A stretch of 64,000 nt of DNA from Sordaria brevicollis. Taxonomy: Eukaryota; Ascomycota; Sordariomycetes; Sordariales; Sordariaceae. The stretch covers positions 2,046,001 to 2,110,000 of the forward strand of contig JAUTDP010000001.1 in the NCBI GenBank assembly GCA_033439795.1, in the 5' to 3' direction. Shown piece by piece: positions 1 to 10,104 of the stretch. A model generated the notes under the pieces. That model was not told where the DNA came from. It saw only the letters and a list, made by a program, of their open reading frames with translations, and made no database searches. Each line of letters starts with the position of its first letter. Within the stretch, counting starts at the first letter, position 1. Made by a program: the position numbers and the translations under genes.

Positions 1-1517
1 TTCTTGTGGTCGTCCTCCTTCTTACCGGAGTCGGCCTTCTTGTGGTCGTCCTCCTTCTTACCAGAGTCAGCCTTCTTGTTGTCGTTGGAGTCCTTCTTGC
101 CATCCTTGGAGTTGGTCTTCTTGTCGTCCTTCTTGGCATCGGACTTCTTGCCGTCGGCATTCTTGTCGTCCTTGCCGTGCTGCTGCTGCTTCTGATCCTT
201 GAGCGCCTCTTCGATTGCTTCGTACCACTCCAGCCAGATCTTGATCTTCGCCGCGTCCGCGTCGCTGGCAATCAAGGCTTCAAGGACCTTCTTGATCATG
301 TCGGCGTCCTTTTGCTTGACATCACCGATGAGATAGCCCTTCTTGTCAGAGGACCCCTTTTTGGAGTCCTCTTTCTTGCCGTTCTTGGCCTTGTCGTCGG
401 CCTTCTTGTCGCCAGACTTATGCTCGTCGGACTTCTTATCGTCGGCCTTCTTATCGCCAGACTTGTGCTCGTCGACCTTCTTGTCAGAGGACTCCTTCTT
501 GTCAGACTCCTTGGCCTTGCCGTCCTTCTCCTTATTGTTCTTCTTATGCACCTCCTCCACATACTGCTTCCAAGCAGCCTCCAGCTCCTCCTTGGTCGCG
601 AAACCGTGGAAGATGTCAAAAAAGTCGTGCTTGAGATCCTTGACCATCTCCTCGGTCTCGTGTTTCTTGTCGTCGACCTTCTTGCCGTCGTTCTTCTTGA
701 CGTCGTCCTTCTTGCCGTCGTCCTTCTTGACGTCGTCCTTCTTGACGTCGTCCTTCTTGACGTCGTCCTTCTTGACGTCGACCTTCTTGCCGTCGACCTT
801 CTTGTCGTCGACCTTCTTGTCGTCGACCTTCTTGCCGTCGTTCTTCTTGCCGTCGTTCTTCTTGTCGTCGTTCTTCTTGTCGTCGTTCTTCTTGTCGTCG
901 TTCTTCTTGTCGTCGACCTTCTTGTCGTCGACCTTCTTGTCGTCGTTCTTCTTCTTGTCATCCCCATCAGGTCGGTTGAGGTCTTTGAACGGATGACGGT
1001 TGATGTAGTTTGTGAACTTGGCAGGATGAGGTTCGGTTGAGGTCTTATGTTGGAGGGTAGTGGATGTGGGGACGCTTCCAAGTCCCTTGGGCGTTTTCTC
1101 CTTGACGGCGGCGGCGGTTGGTGTGGCGGCAGCTACAGGAGTGTGAACATTGAAAGACGAAGTGGATGTCATGTGTTGTTGTTGTTGCTGTACATTCTTG
1201 GAAGGAGATGCAGCAGCAGGCTTCCAGTGGAAGCCTGGCTCGTCACGGCGCTGCTTCGAGGCCTCGTCTCCATCATCGTTGATGTCGCCGAAGGGGCCAA
1301 GGGGAAAGACCTCGTCGGGAGAGATGATGACGAGGGGGTCAAGCGCGGCGGGAACGTCAGTCTCTGGGATAACAACAGGAGCAGCGGCGACACGGGTGAC
1401 GAGACGGTTGGTGGCCGAGCCGTCCTCGTGGTTACGGTTGTTGTTGGTTGGGGCAGCTTGGGAAAGCTGGGAGACAGCCGTGACTGCTCCTATGATGAAT
1501 GTTGTCGAGTATCTCAT
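1..1517 (-). CDS. Predicted secreted Lys/Asp-rich repeat protein (partial, C-terminus outside window)
   Basis: A single uninterrupted minus-strand frame runs from an ATG at 1517 to the left window edge (about 505 codons), so the C-terminus is missing. The first ~22 residues (MRYSTTFIIGAVTAVSQLSQA) look like a cleavable signal peptide, followed by a proline/alanine-rich segment. From about residue 185 the protein is dominated by short lysine/aspartate units (KKDD, KKVD, KKND, DVKK, DGKK). A less repetitive stretch containing EEMVKDLKHDFFDIFHG interrupts the repeats, and similar units (SGKKEDDHKKAD) resume to the edge. I recognise no catalytic domain. Known: highly charged repeat proteins with signal peptides are often cell-wall or extracellular proteins. 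Inferred: secretion. The long leucine/valine-rich frames on the opposite strand are the antisense of the KKD repeats, not genes. Confidence 0.8.
   Translation of the reverse strand, partial: MRYSTTFIIGAVTAVSQLSQAAPTNNNRNHEDGSATNRLVTRVAAAPVVIPETDVPAALDPLVIISPDEVFPLGPFGDINDDGDEASKQRRDEPGFHWKPAAASPSKNVQQQQQHMTSTSSFNVHTPVAAATPTAAAVKEKTPKGLGSVPTSTTLQHKTSTEPHPAKFTNYINRHPFKDLNRPDGDDKKKNDDKKVDDKKVDDKKNDDKKNDDKKNDDKKNDGKKNDGKKVDDKKVDDKKVDGKKVDVKKDDVKKDDVKKDDVKKDDGKKDDVKKNDGKKVDDKKHETEEMVKDLKHDFFDIFHGFATKEELEAAWKQYVEEVHKKNNKEKDGKAKESDKKESSDKKVDEHKSGDKKADDKKSDEHKSGDKKADDKAKNGKKEDSKKGSSDKKGYLIGDVKQKDADMIKKVLEALIASDADAAKIKIWLEWYEAIEEALKDQKQQQHGKDDKNADGKKSDAKKDDKKTNSKDGKKDSNDNKKADSGKKEDDHKKADSGKKEDDHK
676..957 (-). 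repeat. Coding minisatellite of 15-bp-like KK(D/N/V)D units
   Basis: About 280 bp made of near-identical 15-bp units, each reading Lys-Lys plus Asp, Asn, Val or Gly on the minus strand. On the plus strand it appears as repeated CTTCTTGWCGTCGT-like units. The unit length is a multiple of three, so copy-number change would not break the frame. Confidence 0.8.
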
Positions 1518-4486
1518 GGCTGTTTGACGACGTGGGTTAGTATCACGATGATCAAGACAGGAAGGTGAGGTGGTGTGAAAGGGTTTGGGTGATGGACCGT
1601 ACTTTGGTATGTTTATGCAGGCCGGCGCTACCGTATACCTAGCACTCGAAGAAAGATGGTGTAAAGGTAAGAGAGGGAAATGTTCTAAATGCGATCGAGT
1701 TTGGGGGGGGATGGCCTTTTATTTACTTCCCAGAACTCGGAAGAGGGTTATTACGAAGGGCACATGCTATTTTTTCATGCTTGAGTACCCGGAGATGCTA
1801 CAGCTGCTTGCACATTACAGCATCACGAATCCCATGTAAGGTAGGTCTGAAGAACGATTCACGCATCGAGATGCGGCAGAAACTGGAAAATGAACTCGAA
1901 GACAGAATGTCGCTGCAGTGGTGGGGATGCTGGGTGGACATTTTGCCAGTTGACGACTTCGAAGGGGGCGTGTGGCATCACTTTGTGCCAGTGTCCAAGC
2001 CTGCGTCCGTTATTTTCGGGACGTTGCAAGTTTCTGTGATGAAATCCAGACTGGATAACCGGGTGTATACGTACGTACGGAGAGGAAAGTCATTGAGCTG
2101 TATCTTGAACTGGGGGCATAGTGGTGTCTAGAACGGGGGTGGCCAATGTCATGAAGTGGAAGTCTCCGCGATACATAAAGATATGTTACATGCCCTGGCG
2201 AAAGCAAAAGCTAAACATGTTGTGAAAGCAGAATACAAGTGAAGGCTTTCTTGTAGCGGAGGCCAGTGTCCGCGGAGTGGTCGATGACTTCTTCCCCTGG
2301 TGTTTAAATTCACGAGCAAAGCGAACTGAATGATGAGATCCCTTCATTACCTACTCGTCTGGGCTCGAACCACCCCTCGAGCCCAGACGAGTATGGCATC
2401 CCTCGCTCGAAACTTGGATCACTCGAGTCTTCATTCCGTACTGATTCACAAAGTTCGGTCTCCAGCTGAAACATTTCTCGCAATGGAAAGTACGAGAAAA
2501 GCCGTCTCGTTCCGTAAGTGTGGAGTGTCTTCAAGGCCATTGATGTAGCTCTGTGAGTCCGTCCCCCTGATACACGCCATCTCGACACCTCAGCAATGTG
2601 TGTTCCGGTGAGGGCGCGAGGCAAATTCTCATCAAGCTGTGGACGATTCACAAGCAAGAAGCGGTGGTCACATTACATGAAGTACCAAGAGTTCCTTTGT
2701 TGGTAAGTGGTGTTTCCTTGAGTTTCCAGCAAGCAAGCGTACCTATCGCGACATTATGCACGCACGTCGAGGTTTTTATTGTTCGACCTTTTGATGTTCC
2801 AACGGCACACGTCACGTCAAAATTCTTGCCCAACCACTCGGGCAACCCTAACGTACAATGTACCAGAACCACCACGTTTGCATTTGACAGCACCGGTTAT
2901 ACATGTTGAACCGGTGCCTACCTTACCTACATACAGTCATGTAAAAGCGGCATGTATAACGCAACCGCAGAAAATCATGAATTAGGCGGCGTGACCATCA
3001 AACCGTTCACCGGAGGTTTTGACCCAGCGAGTCCAACCGAGATTTTTGCGAGCTTAAGTACCGCCTTGCTCTTGCTTTTGCATTTTGGTTCCCAGCTAAC
3101 GTGATTGCAACGAACGAGCGACGCATACCTACCTAACCAACCAAGCAACCAACATGATCGCTAACTGCCAAAAGCGAAACACGAGGTTTTCTTGCTCCCC
3201 TTTTCTCTACACGCAAAGATACCATTGCAGAACCTCAGTCTCTTAGTTGAAGTCAGAGCATGTGCTTTTCTGCCTAGATTTGCACAAGGCGAGTCAAGAT
3301 CGTAGAATCTCGCAGAGTAGCTGGAGAGAGTCTCACTTGAAGAGCAGTATGTCCATGGTAGGATCTTGATCAAAAACGTTTGTGATTCGACAAGGCAACG
3401 GGACGGACTGGCTGAAACTTGCCAGACAAATCAGAACTTACTCGGAGTTTCTATGAGGAAGCCAAGTTAAGTTAGTCTTTGAACATCCAATCGACTTGGT
3501 CCTATGGTTCGGCCGTTGGACATGGTAGTTCCAGCCTTCATGGCTCAGCTTGACAAGGTTGATCCCGTAAGGGACCATCGTCTGTCAGGACTGTCGTGGG
3601 GATTATAAGGAGGCTCGTCCCGCTGTTGCCTCCGGCGGAAGCTGAATGAATGTAAGTCACGGATCAATCGTCTACTTACCATATCTTACATCGTCTTCTT
3701 TAATCGTTATATGAGGTTCCAGGGAGAGGCTCCGGCAGAAATGGCCTAGCTTGTCAGTGCCGTCACCAAGGTTAAGCCATCTCTTCACGTAACACTTTGG
3801 TTCGGATGAAAGCACTTGAAGCTCCAAGCTAGCAGAACCAGAAACACACCAAGTGAGACAGAGTGTAAAAGCATGCTTTTGAATGTGACGCTGATGATCC
3901 TATATTTTCAACCATAGATACTGAAGAGCAAGAAGGAAAACACGAGGGTTCCCCCATGTTCATCCTTTTGGTCCTCGTCATTGCTCGAACCTTTTCTCCG
4001 AACCAGATTGAACCAAGCCAACCACTCTTTCTTTAACCCTACCCTCCCCTACCCTGACCTAACCTAACCTATCCCGTGTGTATGTTGTGTGTGTTATATC
4101 TCCTAAAACCCGACTCCATCCATCCTGTCCCGACCGGAGATTTGGTTCTCAGCATACTGCCTTAAAGCTTGGTTGCTGACGCCTTCCGTCTGCTCAAACC
4201 ACACACGTGCCGCCGCCTTTGCCAGCTAGATAGAGCCTTATAGCTAAGCAAGAAGCTCGTGGATAAAACTCTCCTCCTCTTGTATGAACCCCAAAGGGTA
4301 TCCTCGTTTTTGCAACCCTCTAATGCCCCCCGCAACGCCTAGCCCGCAGTACCGTTCTTTTTTTGCTTGACTTGCTGGTGAACACGCCCTGCGATTTTGC
4401 TTCAAGAAGGCGAGACAGTATGTTTTCGACTCCTTCCCGGTACGGGTTTCCCAATCTCATTCTTCGCCCTTCATCGGGGAAGGTCT
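1518..4486. other. Intergenic region, no supported gene
   Basis: About 3 kb between the promoter side of the Lys/Asp-repeat gene and the 3' end of the ORM1 gene. Frames are short and lack family resemblance. It contains a strong hairpin (2353-2392) and a pyrimidine-rich stretch near 4020-4075 with a few CCTAACCT-like words too irregular to be telomere repeat. No tRNA or 5S rRNA gene was recognised by eye. Confidence 0.5.
2353..2392. repeat. Perfect 16-bp inverted repeat with 8-nt loop
   Basis: The arms ACTCGTCTGGGCTCGA (2353-2368) and TCGAGCCCAGACGAGT (2377-2392) are exact reverse complements around an 8-nt loop (2369-2376). The right side contains a GGTTCGAGCC-like word on the minus strand resembling a tRNA B box, but the long uninterrupted stem does not fit a tRNA. 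It could be a transcript hairpin, a terminator or a small inserted palindrome. Confidence 0.8.
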
Positions 4487-5264
4487 TCATTCCTCTGGGA
4501 CGCCGGTGAAGATGCCAACGCGCATACGATGGCTCTGTGGATATGGAAGAAAAGTAGTTAGCAACAGACTCAAGACATATCTGTAGAAGGCCAACTCACC
4601 ATAGGCAACTTGGGAATAATGACTGCCAGGACCGCCAAAAAGTTGATGACAAAGTACGTCAGGTCGTAGTGCGTGTAATGCGTGCTCAGCAAGAAAAGAA
4701 CAATGGGCACGCTCATCAAGAACTTCTTGGCGGGCGTGTACTGGGCTCCGTCGTCAATCTGCTCCCACATGTTCAGGTTGTCGTAGGCGCCGCCGTTGAA
4801 CTCAAAGGGCACGCCCCGGACGTGGTGGAACATGATGTACGAGCCGATCATGTACGTGATGTTGGTCAGCGTCCATGACGTTTCTTGTGAGACGCCGGGG
4901 ACAATGTCGTATATGATCTTGAGGGCGAGGATCAGGACGAAGTGGATTGTCCATGCACCTGTTTTATGAAGACAGTAAGTTAGCATAAGCTTATTTGACA
5001 TGAAGCTAGGTAGAAAGCTCCAGAGCTTGTCTTGGTTGCACCCACCCCGCCGGATGAACAGGGCAGGGATTCACAACAAGCTTTCTTCTCATGGAGGGGA
5101 GGGGACGAGAGAGAGAGAGGATCATTACCCTTTGCGTTTACCCAGTTGGCATTCAGGTTGGGGAGGGCAGCCTGATCACTCAGCTGCTCAACAGGCTCGA
5201 GAGGCTCATGGTAGACCTGGAGAATGCTACTAGATCTCCTCCTGCGGCCACCCTTGTCTGCCAT
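4487..5264 (-). CDS. ORM1/ORMDL family protein, regulator of sphingolipid synthesis (3 exons)
   Basis: Exons on the minus strand are 5264-5129, 4958-4600 and 4534-4487; introns are 5128-4959 (GTAATG...CAG) and 4599-4535 (GTGAGT...CAG). The spliced product is 180 residues. Family hallmarks are visible: NLNANWVNAKG spanning the first junction, ETSWTLTN, GSYIMFHHVRG, FEFNGGAYDNLNMWEQID, GAQYTPAKKFLM and LLSTHYTHYD, ending PKLPM then SHRMRVGIFTGVPEE. The N-terminus carries a basic/serine block (RRRRSSS) at the position phosphorylated in yeast Orm proteins. Known: Orm proteins are small multi-pass ER membrane proteins that bind and inhibit serine palmitoyltransferase, the first step of sphingolipid synthesis, and are relieved by N-terminal phosphorylation. 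The length and domain fill match the family. Confidence 0.93.
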
Positions 5265-7749
5265 TGTGTTCTGATATGTCAAGGAGTCCCGGCGCGGTGC
5301 TAAGTTTGTGGCGGGTGCGTCGTAAGAGACGGTGCGTGGGAGGACGATTTGGGAAGCCAACTTGGCGGTATTGAGACCGACGGAGAGGGTCGTCGGTGTG
5401 TGGTTGAGAGGTTCTAAAAAGGTTTCGGAGGGTGTATGTTTTCGCGCGGAAGAGGCGAAGATCACGGACTTGCTTCGGTCCTGTCGTGTTCGTCGCTTGT
5501 CCCGTCGTCGATCGGGGGTGTGAATGGGTAGTATAGGATGGTATAACCCGAAAGCGCAAATCGACTTGTGAGAGAGAATTCGGACCGGTTGAGGCTGATA
5601 CTCGTTCGTCTTGTCAAGTCGATATCAAGACTGGTGATGCAGAGGATGGTGCAACTTGTCGGTCGAGGTGGGATGATGTCACTTGTATTTTGGAGGGAAA
5701 GGAAGCCAGCCAGTCACCAAAATAGAAGCTTGACAAGATAAAAAGGGGGCAAGAGAACAAAGTTGGAATGTTCGCTAATCTGGTATTGGCGGCGTAATCG
5801 ATGCTGGCGCCGTCTGGTAGATTTCGGTTGTCGAGATGAACGAATGCTGTTGGTATGAATCTAGAATGTCGGGGTGGAAGCAAGGCCGGGTCTTGAAGAA
5901 GAGACGAGGTTGAGAGGGGACGTGCTAGTTTAAGGTATGCTGGTAGGCCAGGCCTGTAGGAGGCTAACTAACCAAGGGCCAAGTCTAGGGGTGCAATGCT
6001 GGGTGCAATGCTGGGTGCTGTCGAACTGAAAGTCCAGTTTCCCCGTTTGTCCCAAAGACCGATGTTGTTAACTTTGGAGAAGGAATCCACAGACTGACGA
6101 ATCAGCAGCGGGGATTGATGTTCACAAGTGGAGAAAGTCTCTCTTGTCCACATGTACCTTTCCGGCTGAAGTGTGCTCTGGACTCTTTTTTTCTTGTCTT
6201 TAACTCTTCAGCTTCAACGACCACCAGCTAGACTCTAGAACAAAGTGCTTATAGCATGGAGATCACCCGACATGTTCACTTGGCAAGGATATCGAATGAA
6301 ATACGAATCATTAACGTGAGGTTATCAATGGCAAGGAATCGTCAAGGAAGAGGCCACGCATACCCAAGAAGAGGTACCTCTCATAAAGTGACTTGCGCCG
6401 TCCCGCATCCCGCGGACACCCATTTGGTGCGGACCCCAAGGGACCTCGAAACAATCGTGACCTTGTAGCTTCCAGGTTGGGTTGGGGTGGTGGTGCCTTG
6501 TCGTGGCAGGCATCATTCCACTTGACAGATGAAAGGGGTCTCTCCCCACGTGAGGCTGGAGGCTGCGGCAGGCGAGCAGCTGGCAATTGACCCGAGTTCC
6601 TGAAAACCTCAGCCGGGGCTCCCAGTTCACGGCAGGCACTGGTGGAGGCTGAGCATCTCAGAAGTGGGTCGCGTATCATTGCTGTCATATTCCCCAAAAT
6701 TACCATACGGACTCTAGACCGCCCCGATCACAAGGGTCTCCTTGGTGCTCCTTGTTAAGGTAGCGTCACACACTGCGAACGTGACAGCGCAGTACCAGAT
6801 CTCGTCCCGAGCTTGTAAGATTGCGAAATTGTAAAATTTTGGCGTGGACTGCCCACCTTTCAATTTTGCTCACCGTAGCAGGGCAGTTCTGTCCCTTAAC
6901 AAGTGAAGTCCAAGACAGCGCGAAACCTCCACACTTAACCCCCAGACTGCTGTTAACTGTCGCCAGCGCCAAGCCTCAAATTGCACTCCAAGTGGAAGGA
7001 ATTCAGACCTTGCTCGACGCGAACCGCAAAAACCTCCAATTCAACATTCGAGATTCGTTCCACGGTCCCGGCCATCAACAACCCTTCCAGTTATCTCGGC
7101 CCTGCAGAGCCGCCATTTCGCTGTTCACATCCCGGAACCAGCAAGCGCAGGCATTCCGGAAGACCGTCCCGGAACGGACCCTGTGTTGTTTTTGACCGCC
7201 GGCTCGAGTTACGCGCTGGTAGTACCAGTCAGTTGGGTGTCGCTATTCAGATTTCAGTCATTCATTGATCCATCTCAGCTCAAGATCATCACAAATTGAC
7301 GAGCGCCCAGCTTTTCATTAACAAGGTGAGCCGCTTTGTCAAGACTTTGAGGCGTCTTGTCTCAGACCCTCTGCGCGATCCAACAAGCACCACCGCGAGC
7401 AGGATGTACTTGAATTTGCGAGTTCAGTCTTTGCCATCAAAACTCTTTCCTTGTGGTTCTGTCCTTCTCGTTGGCTCTCGAAGGCGAAATGTACATTGAT
7501 TTCTGAGTTTTAGATGATCTTGTTCAGCTCGCGTTTTATCACTGGAAATCAGAAGCTAACAAGCATGGAAACCAGGGGTCGAATCCGGCCATTCTTGGTC
7601 CAGGAATTCGCTCTTGTGGCGCTCTTGCCCCACTAAAATTTCAACACTGGCATTTGCAGTGTTCGGTCACTTCACGTCACTTTCGACTTATCCAGACACT
7701 CACCCCGTCTCCAAGTCGCACTCACAAACGAAAGGCCAAAAAGCCCAAG
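5265..7749. other. Intergenic region between divergent genes (promoters/5' UTRs)
   Basis: About 2.5 kb between the divergently transcribed ORM1 and zinc-knuckle genes, so it should hold both promoters. A possible 5' UTR intron for the right gene runs from a donor at 7326 (AAG|GTGAGC) to an acceptor at 7659 (CATTTGCAG); this is unproven. Frames at 6311-6706 and 6821-7195 show no family resemblance and are treated as noise. Confidence 0.45.
5989..6019. repeat. 12-bp tandem repeat, about 2.6 copies
   Basis: Two complete copies of GGGTGCAATGCT (5989-6000, 6001-6012) are followed by the partial copy GGGTGCT. It lies in the intergenic region upstream of the ORM1 gene. Confidence 0.8.
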
Positions 7750-10104
7750 ATGAGCGCTCCAGGTTCACCGTCAAGCCGCAAAAGGCCGGCCGACGATGAA
7801 TCGGATGCATCGGGTGCCAAAAAGGCCCGAGTGGAAAACCCCGAGGCTGCGACCAATGCGCCGGCTGATGATATCGAGGAGGGTGAAATAGGAGACTCCC
7901 CTTCCGGATCTGAAGCGGAGTCGACCAAGGACAACGAGGCTGAGGGAGAGAGCACACCAACACATGGTGGTTGGAATCGCGGCGTTAGCAACGGAGGCCT
8001 GCGGACGTCCTTCATATCGCTGAGCACGTCGAGCCTGCGCAAGAAGCCGCAAAAGAAGGAAGCCGAGCCAGAACCCACACCAGCAGAGACAACACCAGCG
8101 ACGCCTGTGACAAAGGCAGAAGATGCAAAGCGTTCAAAGAGCTCATCACCAACGAGCCAGAAGCTCATTGATGGCTGGCTCGCTCTTCCTCCCCACGAGG
8201 AGTTTGCGTATTTCAAGTCCCGACCAAGATACCCAGAGACGTGGCAGGCACGCTTCCTGAAATTCTGTGAGACGCTTATTAGGCACAATATCAGATGGCC
8301 CGAGACAAAGATGGACGAGGCTCAGGCCAAGAAGATGGCCGAGCCGGATCTCTTGTACAAGGCTTGGGAGCAGTGGCTGCAGGACCATGCGGACCAGAAA
8401 TTCTGCGGGCAGGCTTCGGTGGGAGCTGGGACAAAACTGGCGACAGCGACAAGGCTGGAAGTTGACAGGCTGCGAGGATTCATCTCGGAAGCGTTCAACC
8501 CAAAAGATCCGGAGCCAGTGGAGCCAGAGAAGCCGAAGAAATTGGGAAAATTCCCCCAGGCAAGCTGGACCAACTTCCAACTTCGAGGTACCAAATTCGA
8601 GCATATGACAATACCACCGCTAGCCTCAAGGGGGGATTTGGACAAGCTCAGGAAGAGCAAAGACCTTTGGAGGGCCAGATTCATTCAGTGGTGCCAGGAG
8701 CTGATCAGCCTGAATCAAGAGATCCTGACCCCCTCTACCCCGGAGATCCTGGGCGTTATCTGGACATTATGGTCTAGCTGGATCAAGCAAATTATCAGCA
8801 AGAACAAGATTCCCGTTGGAAAGGATGTTGCTAGGACCTTCTTCCTTGAGAACAACGAGGGCTCTATGGCTGTTTACCGTGCCATCATGGCAGCCCCCTC
8901 AAAGCCCAAGGTGGAATCAAATGAGTCAGAGGACTCTGAGGCACCTAAACAGCAAGAGGCACAAGAATCCGACAATGAGGAGAGCGATCACGATCACCCA
9001 CGAGCGGCGGCAGCGGAAGCTGCTTCAACGGCGGCCAGGAACGTGGGACAACAACAGTCATCACAACCCTCAACGCCCCGAAACGAGGACCACGACCTCC
9101 ACATCCGCCACAAATACTTCCCCGGTCTCGATGAAAACCAGCTCTTCTGCATCGAATGCGCCTCCACCTCGCACGACTCCTCCCAATGCCCGGACCTCAC
9201 CTGCCGCTGGTGCTCCGACAAGCACCCATCCCACACCTGCCCGACCCGGCGCCGCTGCACCACATGCCGCCAGCTCGGCCACTCCGCCGACTCCTGCACC
9301 GAAAAACTCGCCGTCCCTCGCGACGAAATGGACTGCGCCATCTGCGGCTCTCGCGACGGGCACCTCGAAGACACGTGCACCCAGCTCTGGCGCACCTTCA
9401 CGCCCGATCCCTTAACCACCTCCAAAGTCAAGGCCTTACCCATCTACTGCTACTGCTGCGGCAACGCGGGCCACTACGGCGCCGACTGCGGCATGAACAT
9501 GGCTCGCCCGTCCACCATCACCATATCCGAAACCTGGAGCAAGTCCAACGTCGAACAACTCTACATCGACCCGGAATCTGATAAAATCCCCATTGCTTTG
9601 CAACCTATGCCCAAGGGCTCGGTCCTGGCCCCTTACAACGAGGAGGATCCGTATGCCAACTGGGATGCGGACTCCACCGCTGGGTCAGGAAGACCGGATT
9701 TGGGACACAGTATTGCGCCCCAGAGACATGTTTTCTTTGAGGACGATGAAGACGACGAAGATGAGGGGTTTATTAGACCGCCGGTGAACAAGAATCAGGG
9801 TCCGGGGGCTCAGCATGGAAAGATCCAGTTTGGCGGTGGTAACAACCGTGGTGGAAGGGGTGGTGGTAAGAATGGAGGTGGTAACAGCTCGTTCAACCCG
9901 CCGCTTCCGCCTGGTCCTCCACCCCAGAGTCTCAGAGAGTTCCAGAGCTACAACCATGGTAGAGCTGGCGATTCTTTCAAGAGCGGCGGCGGCGGCAACG
10001 TCGGTGGTGGCGGAGGACGTGGACGTGGAGGAGGTGGTGGTGGTCGCGGTCGTGGTGGGTTTAGCCGTGGTGGAAGGGGTGGTAGGGGTGGGAAGAATTG
10101 GTGA
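7750..10104 (+). CDS. Zinc-knuckle (CCHC) RNA-binding protein with RGG tail, AIR-like
   Basis: The start is taken at the ATG at 7750 (MSAPGSPSSRKRPADDE), giving 784 residues; the same frame opens 32 codons earlier but that part reads like leader. The N-terminus is acidic/serine-rich with basic KRPA and KKAR patches. A middle section (about 135-390) has conserved-looking aromatic blocks. Five zinc knuckles lie at about 467-580: CIECASTSHDSSQC, CRWCSDKHPSHTC, CTTCRQLGHSADSC, CAICGSRDGHLEDTC and CYCCGNAGHYGADC. The tail from about 720 is Gly/Arg-rich (RGG-type). Known: yeast Air1/Air2 carry five such knuckles and act in the nuclear TRAMP polyadenylation/exosome complex. This protein is about twice their length, so AIR orthology is inference; an RNA-binding nuclear role is the safer reading. 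Confidence 0.85.
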   Translation: MSAPGSPSSRKRPADDESDASGAKKARVENPEAATNAPADDIEEGEIGDSPSGSEAESTKDNEAEGESTPTHGGWNRGVSNGGLRTSFISLSTSSLRKKPQKKEAEPEPTPAETTPATPVTKAEDAKRSKSSSPTSQKLIDGWLALPPHEEFAYFKSRPRYPETWQARFLKFCETLIRHNIRWPETKMDEAQAKKMAEPDLLYKAWEQWLQDHADQKFCGQASVGAGTKLATATRLEVDRLRGFISEAFNPKDPEPVEPEKPKKLGKFPQASWTNFQLRGTKFEHMTIPPLASRGDLDKLRKSKDLWRARFIQWCQELISLNQEILTPSTPEILGVIWTLWSSWIKQIISKNKIPVGKDVARTFFLENNEGSMAVYRAIMAAPSKPKVESNESEDSEAPKQQEAQESDNEESDHDHPRAAAAEAASTAARNVGQQQSSQPSTPRNEDHDLHIRHKYFPGLDENQLFCIECASTSHDSSQCPDLTCRWCSDKHPSHTCPTRRRCTTCRQLGHSADSCTEKLAVPRDEMDCAICGSRDGHLEDTCTQLWRTFTPDPLTTSKVKALPIYCYCCGNAGHYGADCGMNMARPSTITISETWSKSNVEQLYIDPESDKIPIALQPMPKGSVLAPYNEEDPYANWDADSTAGSGRPDLGHSIAPQRHVFFEDDEDDEDEGFIRPPVNKNQGPGAQHGKIQFGGGNNRGGRGGGKNGGGNSSFNPPLPPGPPPQSLREFQSYNHGRAGDSFKSGGGGNVGGGGGRGRGGGGGGRGRGGFSRGGRGGRGGKNW

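Noticed and set aside
6..1040. Long plus-strand frames rich in Leu/Val or Ser/Phe opposite the repeat protein
   Set aside because: They are the antisense of the KKD-coding minisatellite; the minus frame has a signal peptide and stays open across 1.5 kb.
4036..4075. CCTAACCT-like words suggesting telomere repeat
   Set aside because: Too short and irregular; not a CCCTAA array.
7560..7590. GGGTCGAATCC word resembling a tRNA B box
   Set aside because: No matching A box or acceptor-stem pairing upstream.
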